From Mya arenaria (Eukaryota; Mollusca; Bivalvia; Myida; Myidae): DNA of 64,000 nucleotides. The position numbers and the translations under genes are program-made. The stretch covers positions 2,807,001 to 2,871,000 of the forward strand of contig NC_069135.1 in NCBI RefSeq assembly GCF_026914265.1. The letters are read 5' to 3'. The notes beneath the pieces are model-generated. The model did not search any database. It worked only from the letters and a program-made list of their open reading frames with translations, and had not been told where the DNA came from. Shown here in pieces: positions 1 to 11,551 of the stretch. The stretch's first letter is position 1. Each line of letters begins with the position of its first letter.

Positions 1-1117
1 AAGAGCTAAATGCTTTTCGAATGTGTTGATAAAATGTTAAACATAACTTGGTGTTTAAAAAGATTTTATAAATGTTTTTTTTTTAAGTTAAAAAAAACAC
101 ATTCTATTATGAAGTGGTATATATGTAAAAATGCTATAAGCGTAGTAATGTTTATGCATTAAAGAATGGAATCAAGATCACTCATCCTTTAATGGGCAAG
201 ACGTGTGACATGGTCATAAATTCCTTAGGGATTAAGGGGCTTCATAACACCTTTAATTTAGGTTATAGTGACTTGAAAGTGACAGTTAATTAAGGTTGTA
301 ATACCCTGATAGCCATCATTTCAAACCATGAGAAGCTTGATGAATATTTTGTATGATTTCCGGACTTAAAAACCCAAACGAAAATAAGCTTAATTTTAAC
401 TTATTACTCAACCCCAATTCCCAGAATAATTAGATAATACATAATTGATTACATTATCAACAACAGAAATCGAACTGTACTGAAATAGCAATATTGTACT
501 AAAACAATATGTTTTGACCGCTGACCTTTTTTAAAAGCAATGAAAGTTTGATAACTGTTAAAGTGGAAGTTTGTATAGGTGTTCTACAAGCAAAATATGG
601 AGTTTGTTCTGTAAATCCTTCTTTGTGTTTATTTTCTTTTGCAATTATTCAATTTTGTTACTTAAAGAACAAAAGTATGAACATAACTTTGTCCATTATA
701 AATGTTAATTCGTTCAAATATGTAATACACTTAGAATAAAACATCTTTTGGGGGTAACCAGGCATCAAAATCTGACTTTACTTGAACTTATTACACTAAG
801 ATAAATTATGTGTATGGTTTTCAGAGTTTCATAACCCAACCCAGGAAATAAACTTAATTTTAACTTATATTACACTACGATACATTATTATTAAAATGAC
901 AACTTCTATGCAATTACTTTCTTTTGCAATTATACCAGTATTGTTTTGTTATCTAGACAACAAAAGTTTGGTCAAACGCATTTTTAACTGTATTTCAATA
1001 ACAATGTGTTAATTGCTATAATTGACGTGTGCTCTAAAAGCATTAAAATAACAAACACTTTTATTTCCAAATGAATGAATGTGTTAAAGTTGTATGCAAA
1101 AAAAATCAAATAAAAGG
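1..1117. other. AT-rich non-coding sequence
   Basis: No gene, RNA or clear repeat is recognisable here. Open frames are short and AT-biased, with no family resemblance. Confidence 0.5.
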
Positions 1118-1327
1118 GGTTGAAAAGTCTTTGATTTAGGGGTTGAAAAGTCTTCAATATGGCTATTAAAATAGTTCAACTAGGGGTTGAAAAGTCTTTG
1201 ATTTAGGGGTTGAAAAGTCCAAACAGGTAGGGGTTGAAAAGTCTTTGAAATAGGGGTTGAAAAGTCTAAGGGTTGAAAAGTCTTCGTTTTTTGAAGGAGT
1301 TGAAAAGTCTTGGGGTTGAAAAGTCCT
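1118..1327. repeat. Short irregular tandem array of GGGGTTGAAAAGTC
   Basis: The core GGGGTTGAAAAGTC recurs about nine times with spacers of varying length (often TTTGATTTA). The minus-strand frames through it read a repetitive TFQPL/DFSTP pattern, which is a by-product of the repeat. It abuts the decayed LINE on its right side. Confidence 0.8.
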
Positions 1328-1334
1328 GCTCCCT

Positions 1335-1990
1335 TGTCGTAGATCTTGTACTTCGTGGTTTTTGCAGTTGCTGATATATATAGCAAAGAGTCGTGGTGAA
1401 ATAATAGCACTGTGGACTTGAGCGACTCCTGGCGGTCGTTGATGTGGCAAATAAAAAGTAACGGACACACCACAGTACCTTAATTGTGATCACGAGGGAA
1501 TCGACGGGGCCTGCCACTGATTCTTCGACTTCAAGACTGACAACTTTCATACTCCTGTCGGTGAGGATCACTGAGCCAATTGTTTATGTTGCCTGTAACG
1601 CCGTATTGCTCTAGTTTATTTAATACTCCTGACTGTCTGCAGACACCTTTTCGGTGGAAGACGCCCAGAGTCGAAGAACTTGCTGAAATCCAGTATTGCC
1701 ATGTCTAGTTGAGTACCTGGGTCAGTCTTGGCAAGAAGATCGTGGACTGTTTTTATAAGCTGGGTTTCGCAGGAGTAGCCAGCCCGGAAATCGTGTTTCA
1801 AAGAAGTAATTAAGGATATTATAATGGGATAGCCTGAATATGTCACAGTCAACTTAAAATGTGTTCTAGTACATGTATTTTACAAGTTACACAAGTCAGG
1901 GATACAGGTCTGTAGTTTTCGGCTAGGTGTACGTCGCATTTCTTGTAAATTGGTGAGACAAAAGCATTTCTCCAGTCAATGTGGAGCCTT
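1335..1990 (-). mobile_element. Decayed non-LTR retrotransposon (LINE) reverse-transcriptase fragment
   Basis: Read right to left on the minus strand, the pieces follow the order of a LINE reverse transcriptase: an ENYRPVSLT-like block near 1900-1980, then FRAGYSCETQLI and LDMAILDFSKFFD (the palm DFSKAFD motif) in 1616-1852, then LLFICHIND and a degraded FADD-type block near 1340-1475. The pieces lie in different frames with stops between them, so it is dead. Neither end is visible. It is of the CR1/L2/Jockey kind; the exact clade cannot be set by eye. Confidence 0.75.
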
Positions 1991-3353
1991 CAGGTGGCGA
2001 TGGGAAGGTGTCGGGTCAACTCGGCCCAATTACCTTTTTGGCCTGGTCCAAATCGGCCTAGCCCTTTTCGGCCTACTTTTGAAAGGAAGCTTGCCTGCCT
2101 ATAAAATGCCGACTGGTATTATGTTGCCATTTTGGCAGGGAGCCGTTGACGAAATACCAGTTTCGAGCAATGCTAATGAAATGCCTTAAATTGTGTGGAA
2201 TAAGAGCTAACATCATGTAAGCATACAATGCATACTTTCAAAAATCCACAGATCCAGCAAGTTTACAAGCCCTTACTTTAGTTACAGTGTCATAAACGAT
2301 TATCTATTGCCGCGTGTCAGGGACAGAATGTCACTTCGATATTAATGCCGCAACTTGTCAAAATACAAGGGACAGGGACGCCCGAATTGCATGATTCACA
2401 TTATCTATACTGAAGTCAATATTTGAGTTCAGTATGTATTTTAAATTATAATGCATGCATTAACAACGCTGAGGTAACAGCCGAATGTACCACTGCCGGC
2501 ATCATGGACAATGCGGCATGCGTGCAGGGATATAATTATGGTACTTAATTAGGTGATACATAGTTGACGAGCAACAGTCATTAAAATCATGCCGAGATAA
2601 AAAGAGAGACAATGGTAATACACACATGTAACCTAAAATTGAAACAGAAAAATAACCGATGAACATGCATGCTCCATGTAAAATGAAATTAATATACCTG
2701 GAACAAAAGTGGGCGTGTCCACTATTCCTAATCTCACGAACAGTAATATTTTGTCCGGATATGGTTTCCGGCTACTAACGTGTTTCTTACAGGAAGGTAA
2801 TATTTCGCTGTTTTTATTTGAACTAATCAGATCAAAAGCATGTCATATATGATACAATTATTGATATTTCTAGAACTGATGAATATATCCCTTTTGTCTG
2901 TGTTAAAAATCGTATGTTTTAAACATGATCGTTGAAAATGAGTTTACGTGATTGTCTGAAAGCGGGGACACAACACCGGTAATGACCTCGACCTTTGTGA
3001 CAGAAGTCAGCTGGTGCAGTATTTTACAGCTCATTTGTATTACTTATTTTGAAGGTGACAGTCATCTAAATACTGATCTCTTATCTATAGTCTCTCTTAC
3101 ATGCGTATGTGAAGTACTGGACATAAATTAAATAAATATCAGGTACAAAATCAAGAGGTTATAACCGTACACACCAAAAAAAGATTATATTTACATAATC
3201 AGCCGGATGAGTTATACAACGTGTATGTGTATTAGTTTTGAGATTAAATGCTCTTAAACTAGTATATTTTGAAGTATGGCCTGTAGAATGATAGGGGTGT
3301 GGTGCACTAAAATTATCCAGTATAAAGTATGAGTTGCACATTAAATTGGTCAG
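1991..3353. other. Non-coding spacer
   Basis: No coding exon, RNA gene or structured repeat is supported. The stretch ends at the 10-bp target duplication of the element that begins at 3364. Confidence 0.4.
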
Positions 3354-3363
3354 CAGCTGTGGG

Positions 3364-4060
3364 AAGTCCAAATAATTGTACTTTGACGGATTTTTTTAGA
3401 TTTTTGATATGGCAAATCCTTCACGTACAAATTGTTTAGTATCAAAAGTGGGTAGTTGTTCCGATCAGGATTCCGGGTTAAAGCATATAGCGTCTATAAA
3501 ATATCATAAAAACAAGAAATATTACCAGATAATGTTATTTTATATTAGTTCTGTACACAAAAAAATAAATACCCAACTTATAATTATGAGTTTGACGGCT
3601 TTTTTTCATTTCATTCTGTCAAAACATAACGATATATACATGAAGGGCACCTGCAAGGCTTTAGGGCACAGTTTTAAATCGCTCGGAACATTTCGGCCAT
3701 GGCCGAGTTGTTACGATTGTAAAACGAGGTCTATCTCGAAGCTTTGACGGAGGAGGCCGAGCTATTACGATTGTATCGAGTTGTTCCCCTTCACATAATT
3801 GTTGTCTGTGTCAAGTCAACTTTCGTTTTATTGGAAAGGTAAACAACTTGTTTTAATGCATTAAATGCTTGTTTAGTGCAAAATAACATTTCACTTACAT
3901 AGTAAAATATGAATATAACTCTTTATGATCAATTTCAACCATAAAATACTTCACTTAAAACAATTTCAATATTTTTAAAACACCCCCGTTTTTTGCACAT
4001 TCCCGTTTAGACGTTAGGGATTGGAAGAATCCCGTATAACACGTCTATTATTTTAGACTA
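3364..4060. mobile_element. 697-bp inverted-repeat transposon (MITE family A, intact copy)
   Basis: The left end (AAGTCCAAATAATTG) and the reverse complement of the right end (TAGTCTAAAATAATAG) form imperfect terminal inverted repeats. A perfect 10-bp direct repeat, CAGCTGTGGG, flanks it at 3354-3363 and 4061-4070, as expected of a target-site duplication. A second copy lies at 45740-49359, with near-identical stretches such as the one around 3405-3545. No transposase is encoded. A 10-bp duplication is in the range of Mutator-like elements, but that assignment is inference. Confidence 0.85.
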
Positions 4061-4269
4061 CAGCTGTGGGCTGTTTAGAAGCAGCTGCTGTGTTAGCTAA
4101 GTTATTTTAAAACTCTTTAGTGCTCTGGTGGTCCTGGCTTTGAGCCTAGTAAATGCAGCAGAGTGAATCTCTGACCCAGATTCGGATGAAATTGCAAGCT
4201 ATTCTTAACCGTTAAATCTATATAGTAATGGCAGCTTTGGGAAAGCCAACATATTGATTATGTTAAAAA

Positions 4270-4287
4270 CCAGTCAATTGTAACCAC

Positions 4288-4326
<39 letters not shown>

Positions 4327-4586
4327 AAGGTCCGGGGATAGCAGGGGAAATGTGTTTTTACCTTCTAGGAGGGCCCGCAGTGCCAAGTGCATGTGGTGGT
4401 TTTGATTTCGCGCCTGGACATAGCGGGAAATGGGCCTTTCCTACATGTAGGATGTACCTGGGGGGGGGATTTTAGCAGCAGTTTGTTTCTGAAGGGTGGG
4501 GATTTTACCTTGTATTGGCTGGACCGAAAGTCAAAGTCCCGGCTACTTCCCATACCTGTGGGGGGCCATGGTTATTGACTGGTGCA
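4270..4586. mobile_element. Small C-rich inverted-repeat element (MITE family B, copy 1)
   Basis: The element starts CCAGTCAATTGTAACCACGG and ends with the inverse of CCAGTCAATAACCATGG. Just inside the left end is an uninterrupted run of about 37 C. A second copy at 50480-50799 shares the ends and GC-rich body. No target duplication was resolved. Confidence 0.7.
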
Positions 4587-4916
4587 TTTCATCGTTTTCA
4601 TTCATGTATACTAATAGGTTAAGAGATCAATATTTGCAAATGTAGTGAGCCAGATGATAGAAATATATCATCATATTCTCTATTCAAAACAAATTTTACA
4701 ATTGAACCATATTTTTTGGTTAAGATGTAGCTTAATTTTGTAAATGTTTTGTTAGATGTTCTGTACATTATATCTTATTAAAATTGGTAGACATTATGGG
4801 ATACTCAGAGAAGAACGTACTTGCTTTATTTTACACAAATGAAAAAAACTACCATTTTCTTTTTTTCTTTTATCATTTAATTTTCTTTATTCAGAGTTGG
4901 TAAATAAGATAAAAAG

Positions 4917-7064
4917 ATGGGTGACGAAAAACGTGTATTGACGATGAAGACAATAAACCCACGTGCTGTGGAGATGGAGTATGCAGTGCGAGGGCCGATT
5001 GTAACACGGTCAGTCGAACTCTTAAAGGAGCTTGCAGCTGGGGCACAGAAACCCTTCTCTAAAGTTGTAGGTATTCTAGGGTCAAGTCTTAAATGGTTTA
5101 AGGAATGCATGTATTTATTCAGAATCAGTAATACCTTATCATATTGCAATCATTATTTAACACCAGTAACCAGGTTTAAAAACGAAAAAAAACACTTGGA
5201 TATGCTGGTGGCTTCGAGTATTTATTTTTTCTAAGCTTTTAAAATTTGCATTTACTCCCAGAGTATTTACTTCAAACTTCATATACCAATAGAACTGATT
5301 AAGGATTAAGGTAGATGTCAGGAAAGATATCTCTGTCTGCAGCATTTTGTTCAGTTCCAACCCTCTGTCAAGATGCGAAGGAGATACTGTTTATTTGGTG
5401 GGGATATGGCAACCTATGTCTGCTCTTGTTCAAACAAATGTTTGTTTTGGTCATAGTTACCGGCCAACATTGGTGACTGTCACGCCACTGGTCAGACTCC
5501 TATCACGTTTATACGCCAAGTTGTGGCCTTATGTACCCTACCAGACCTCCTCAACTCCGATTCATTTCCTGATGACACCAAGCAGCGGGCTCGCAGGATC
5601 CTTCAGGGCTGTAAGGGGCAGAGTACCGGCTCATACAGGTAAGATTGATTAATAATGATGAGTTACTCCGAGTTCTTTTTGCATTTTGTTGTAAAAAAAC
5701 AGTTGGCAGTGCATACAATTTTTTTTGTGTATGCATTTTGTTTATGATAATTATCTTGCAAATAATGCAATTGGAAAAAAAGTACAGTGCTGAGTACATG
5801 TGGTTTAGTAGATGTTTTGTAAAATGTATTTTGTGTTTAACATTCTGTGTTTAAAATTGTTTTATGGCTGATGGTTCAGAAACATTTTATTAAAATTTGG
5901 ATGGTTTAAACAATTTGCTTTAAGATGTCCATTCACTTGTATTTCAGCGCTTCCCCTGGCATAGATGTTATACGGCAAGATATAGCGGATTACATCACAA
6001 AGCGAGATGGTCATCCTTCACGGCCAGAGGACATAATTCTCAGCACAGGAGCCAGCGACGCCATCAAAACCGTCCTAAACCTTCTCATGACGGGGGACAG
6101 TGGCAACAACAGAGCGGGGATCATGATTCCTGTACCCCAGTATCCTCTGTATTCAGCAACCCTCACAGAGTTCAATGCCTGTCCCATTCCTTACTACCTA
6201 AATGAGGAGAACAAGTGGAGCTTGGACGTATCAGAACTAAAGAGAGCCATTGACGAAGCAAAGGGCAAATGTAAACCCAGGGCCATCTGTGTAATTAACC
6301 CAGGAAACCCAACTGGCCAGGTGCTGTCTAGAAAAAATATTGAGGACATCATTAAGTTTGCTTATGAAGAAAAACTGATGGTTCTGTCTGATGAAGTATA
6401 TCAACACAATGTCTATGCAGCAGGGTCAGAGTTTTTCTCTTTCAAGAAGGTCATGACCGAAATGGGGGCACCTTACTGTAACATGGAACTGGCCTCATTC
6501 ATGTCTGCGTCAAAGGGCTACATGGGGGAATGTGGCTTCAGGGGCGGGTACGCAGAGATTGTCAACCTGCAAGCTGATGTCAAGGCCATTCTACTCAAAT
6601 CTATCTCTGCAAAGTTGTGCCCGCCAATTCTAGGACAGGTTGTCATAGATACCATTGTAAATCCACCCCAGCCTGGCGAACCATCATATGAAAAGTTTAA
6701 GAAAGAAAAGCAAGAGGTTCTTTCATTACTTAAGAAAAAGGCTGTTCTTGTTACAGAACTATTCAACTCCATAGAAGGAATAACCTGTAACGAAGTGATG
6801 GGTGCCATGTATGCGTTCCCAAGACTGCATCTGCCAGAAAAGGCTGTTGAAGCAGCAAAACAGAAGAACCAGTCTCCAGACTTCTTCTACTGCTTTCAGC
6901 TGCTGGAGGAGACCGGCCTGTGTGTGGTTCCTGGAAGTGGGTTTGGGGAAAAACCAGGAACTTACCACTTCAGGATCACCATACTTCCGCCACTGGAAGA
7001 GATGAGAGCCGTCCTTGAGCAGTTCAAGCTGTTCCACATGAAATTTCTCCAAAAATATAAGTAG
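4917..7064 (+). CDS. GPT: Alanine aminotransferase (three exons, complete)
   Basis: It transfers the amino group between alanine and 2-oxoglutarate using pyridoxal phosphate. Coding exons are 4917-5066, 5457-5638 and 5948-7064; phases agree and the sum is 482 aa (human ALT1 is 496). Exon 1 has [16 protein letters not shown], a family signature. Exon 2 has [19 protein letters not shown]. Exon 3 carries INPGNPTGQ, the SDEVYQ cofactor loop and [15 protein letters not shown], whose lysine (about residue 300, codon 6513-6515) is the Schiff-base residue. The ATG follows an in-frame TAA at 4905-4907. A likely acceptor just upstream (TTCTTTATTCAG) suggests a further 5' exon, so a targeting peptide from an upstream start is not excluded. 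About three quarters of the protein lies in one exon. Confidence 0.95.
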
Positions 7065-7978
7065 AATTAAGTATAGAATTGAAGCTTAACTTAGGTCACA
7101 GTATTTCTATCTTGATTTGAATAATGAAGCTATGTGTGTATGGATCATCGCGGGAGTAGACTGCAAAAAAAAACGCCCACTGGGAAACACTCATGTAAAA
7201 TTACAAAATGATAAACAAAAAGTTAAGGATTTGGTATGGGTTATATGTTTTATGTAAATAACTTAAGTTATCGGATGTTATCATTATTTTGTAATAATGA
7301 TAACCTACACCTACTTGGTAGATATTTACATATACAATAGTGTTTAAATGATAATTATGTTCATGATTGCCTTTTGTTGAGTAATATGCTTTGTGTTTAT
7401 TGATATATTCTGAGAATATTTTTGTCTTCTAGCAGGCAACAATGTTAATCTGTATGGAAACCAAAATTGAAGTAGAAATACAATGTCAATTAATTTGACT
7501 TAAAATTCCAAAAGATGGTTTTATTTACAAAGTAATGCATGGCGAGGAATCACTCACTTTCCTTGGAAAAAAATGTTTGTATATTTATGTAAATTGTGAG
7601 AAAAGATTCTTGTTTGTTCTTACCCAAGTAGAACTGAACTTTCGTGGACTATAGTGTAAAATCAGTTGAAAATGGTTTTGGTACTAATAATGACTGTTGT
7701 GTATGAAAGTGCACCTGCATCTTCTAGAAAATGTTCAACCGGCTTACGGGATCATCTGAATGCCTTAATATAAAAGCCTCAGGATAAACTTTGTGTTGTA
7801 CGAGTCCATTTTATAAGTACATTGTACATAATGAACAGTGCTATTGGTTTAGTTAAGTATAAGTGACAGGTTTTTTTCGCTTATCTGAGCTATGACTAAT
7901 TTATACACTTGACTTATGTATGTTTGAACGTAAATGGCATGCATTTATGAAAAAAACAGAATATGATAATTATTCTTT

Positions 7979-8172
7979 AATAAAGATGGGCATTATGATA
8001 TTCTTGTACAAACTTACACAGCATTTCGCTTTATGTGTATGCATTTATAGAAAGGTCAATCTTGATGAGTTGCATTTTGTTGTAAATATAGGCAGTTAAA
8101 TATTGACTATAAAGACTGTGTCTTTAGAATCTGTTCATTTATAACCTTGTTGGTTTTGCTTACAAAAATAAA
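7979..8172 (+). terminator. Candidate poly(A) signals for the aminotransferase gene
   Basis: AATAAA occurs at 7979-7984 and again at 8167-8172, about 0.9 and 1.1 kb after the stop codon. The sequence between the stop and these sites is AT-rich, without another gene, as expected of a long 3' UTR. Which site is used cannot be told. Confidence 0.4.
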
Positions 8173-10274
8173 GCAGAGTTGTTTGTCTGTTTTTTTTGTG
8201 CCATGGGGTCAAACCTTTGTATCCACTGTTATTTTATTGTTTTATATATTTAAACAAAACCATTTTACGCTTTATTTTGAAAATATGTACCATACTAATG
8301 AAATGTAAAATTTCATTGGGTGTAATTTTGTTTGATGAACCTTTTTTATTAAGCTGCTTTGAAATGTAATCTCTTTCATTAACCCATCTAATACAGGGGA
8401 GCGTTGTTGGCAGTAGCAGTCAAAGGATGTTTCACCATCTCAGACTTCAATCATTATTTAGATAATGTAGCCTTCCTTATTCAGGAGAGTTATAAATTAT
8501 AAGTATATGGGCATTCTGTTGATGTTTTCCTTTCTGCTTCTTTTTACATAATTCTTATATTACAACTGACTCAATGACTATGAATAGTTATGTATGAACA
8601 TTGGAAACATGCTGTATGTACGGTAACAATATAACTTTTATGAAGGTTTGTTCATTCCTGTACATGTATGTCTGGTTTTATTAGTTTACTTGAAAGTGAC
8701 ACTCTTATTCAAAATCAAAACATACACATGTATAAAAAACCTAAATTTTGAGTGATAAACCTTACTAATTACTGCATTTATGTCAAATATTAATTTTTGA
8801 TAACAAGATTGTAAACATGTATTTCATAGCTGAAAATGCCAAAAAAGATTGGTAAAAGATTTACAGTGATTTCCCATCGTTGCATAGGGTAGAAAAACTG
8901 TGTTTTCTGCACCTTTCTTTCAAATTAAACTCTGTATCCTTGACATTTAATTATTCTTTTTGGTATATTTAATCAATTGTAGTAATTGTGGTAATTCGTA
9001 TTTGGGAGTAAAAGTGCATCTTTAATAAAGCCTTACTAAGGAATCTGACCAACAAATAAGCTAGTTCTCCATTAAGTCTATGAACCATTATGTTCAATAC
9101 TGATGTCTGGTGACCCCATGTAATTTTGATATCATTTGGAAAAGGTATTGCTGACTGATAACTAATACAAGTATGTTATTTAAATGACCGAAACTACATT
9201 CTAAATAAAGTTATTGAAGTTTGTACTTTACACCTTATTTACACCTAATTTCAACAAGGCATGTGAAATGACCCCTTTTGCATTTTTTGAAGGCCAATTA
9301 AGTTTATAATTATGTTATATTATGTTCTTTTTTACATTTTTTTTCTGCTCATAAAACCCTTTCAAATGATACCAAACTTCATAAGGGGTCAGAAGGCATG
9401 GAAACTTAACATGTGTCTGGATTTATCTAGATTTTACTAATACGTGCTTTGATCGTCTGCTTATGTTGGCATTAACTACTTTTTGTGTTCTTCACTTGCT
9501 TACTGGTATTTTTACTAATTGTTGAAATAAATTCAGAAGAAATGAAATTGTAATTAAATAATGACAAAACTATAGACAGTTGTTAATGAACCATTTTTAA
9601 TTTCTTATTATTATGTTTGTTTAATTTGTTTTGAATTTTAATTATGCAACATCTTAATGTTTCTGTGTCTAATCACTTCAAAATATTATTTGTCAACATA
9701 ATCAAGGCAAATGAAAAAAATATGTAATCAATATATTTGACTGGTTTCTTTGTGCTGGCGCCACGCTTCCAACTTTCTTATAATAAAGCTTTACAATTTT
9801 CCCTGTGGGTGTTTTCACTCCCCACTCTGATGAAATGCACATTCAGCCTTCGAACATATGAGAGATTTCACAACGCACTACATAACCGGTGACGGAGTAA
9901 AAAACAGTATGACGACTTCAAACTTTGACAATACTTTGCAGGTCATTTCTTAAATGGTAACTTTGTTTGATAAAAAAAAATCAGATCCCCCTCCCCCTTC
10001 CACCCACACACAAACAATTTGCTCAGAGTATTTTGCGGAATTATGGTCCTTTATAACAATACAGTGTATATAGAATCTGCGCGCGCTTCATCTTCTAACA
10101 CCTGTCCGGATCTCAATGAAACTTCACATTACATGTATCAATATCAATCCTAGTATGGCATGGCGTTGGAAGGATTCGCTAAAAACTCCAGGACGGAAAT
10201 TTCAAAGGAGTGATTCCTATCAAGCCTAGTGGTGCATGCCGTCATCAGACTGTGCTATGAACAAATTTCACAGA
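8173..10274. other. Intergenic AT-rich sequence
   Basis: No exon or structured repeat was recognised. Several further AATAAA hexamers occur, as expected by chance in such AT-rich DNA. Confidence 0.4.
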
Positions 10275-10282
10275 GTTATGAC

Positions 10283-11122
10283 TAGTGTTTGAAAATCGGA
10301 CTCCATTTGCTATCGATAATTGAACCGAATCGGACCAAGCATTTCGATTTACTATCGGACAATAATCGAAAGTTTATAATACCAGTAAGAAAAACATTCT
10401 TTATACATAGTATCATCATGATCATTTAAATGGTTAAACCTGGAATCAGTACGTGTAATGCTATTTTCAGGCATTTTGCAACAAAAAGTAAATTTCCATA
10501 ACCTTTTTCTGCCTTTAATTACTTAATAATTGTACATCAATTGCAAAGTGATTCACACTGCATCATGTAAGTTATTTCAGCATTTCATCTATGTAAAAGC
10601 ATATTAAATATTTGTGATCCAGCTTAACATTCAATAACCTGTTATATTGAACAGTTCATTAGAATAACTTAATTTCATAAAACCTTAAAAAAAAGAGCAA
10701 ATTAGTTAATTACAAACGATACCAAAAGGTTTCAAAAAACAGAATGCATCGAGCCGGGATCACCGGTATTTTTAGGTAAGACCAAACCCACTACACCATA
10801 GAGACAGGTTATTGAAGAAGGTTTTATGAAATATATGAACAATTAAAAACAATTTGTAGCTTTGGGAGAGTTTGTAAGTTTTTAAGCAAAAGTGTTTACA
10901 TTCACCGCATTTGTGTAAGAGAGTGGCCTTTCTTGTTAAATTGAACTTGAGAATTTTGTAATACCGGAAAGAAAAAAATGACATTTATTCGACTTTTACC
11001 ACAAAACACAAAAATACGTAGTTACCGGATGTAACATTAGCGACATCGATTTTGGACACCCACTATCGATTGTCGCCGACATAGCATTGTCAGCGACGAT
11101 TTATCGATTGTACTCATCACTA
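10283..11122. mobile_element. 840-bp hAT-like non-autonomous element
   Basis: An exact 8-bp direct repeat, GTTATGAC, flanks the insertion at 10275-10282 and 11123-11130. The ends start TAGTG and finish CACTA, a short terminal inverted repeat. Inside both ends are several copies of ATCGAT/ATCGATT. An 8-bp duplication with short inverted ends is typical of the hAT superfamily. No transposase frame is present. Confidence 0.7.
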
Positions 11123-11551
11123 GTTATGACCCTTTCTGGCTCAGGCTTGTGATTCTCTAGTAACCAAATGATCTGAGAGGCCCTGATCGGCGGGTCCGTG
11201 CTCAAAACCTCTGATCTCCATGTCAATTATTATATTCGCAAGGAATCCCAACACCGCTAGAAATTGTAGACGAAATAATGAAATAAAGCTTATCAAGTTA
11301 TTTAAAACAATTTATTTTGTGACGCAAGTGCTATGGACGAATTTATATTTAAAAAAGTGCAGGCTGATTAGATCAGTTTATTGGGTCGTTTTTACGCGCA
11401 CAATGTATTAGCAAGGAAATACAACTACACATACATAATTAACTTTTAATTCAAACATCATCATTAACGTCATTCAGTTTTTTTCAGTTTTAATTTATAA
11501 TTAAGGCGATAAGGACGTTTTTATGCTCAATCCATTCTCCGGAAGTTGATA

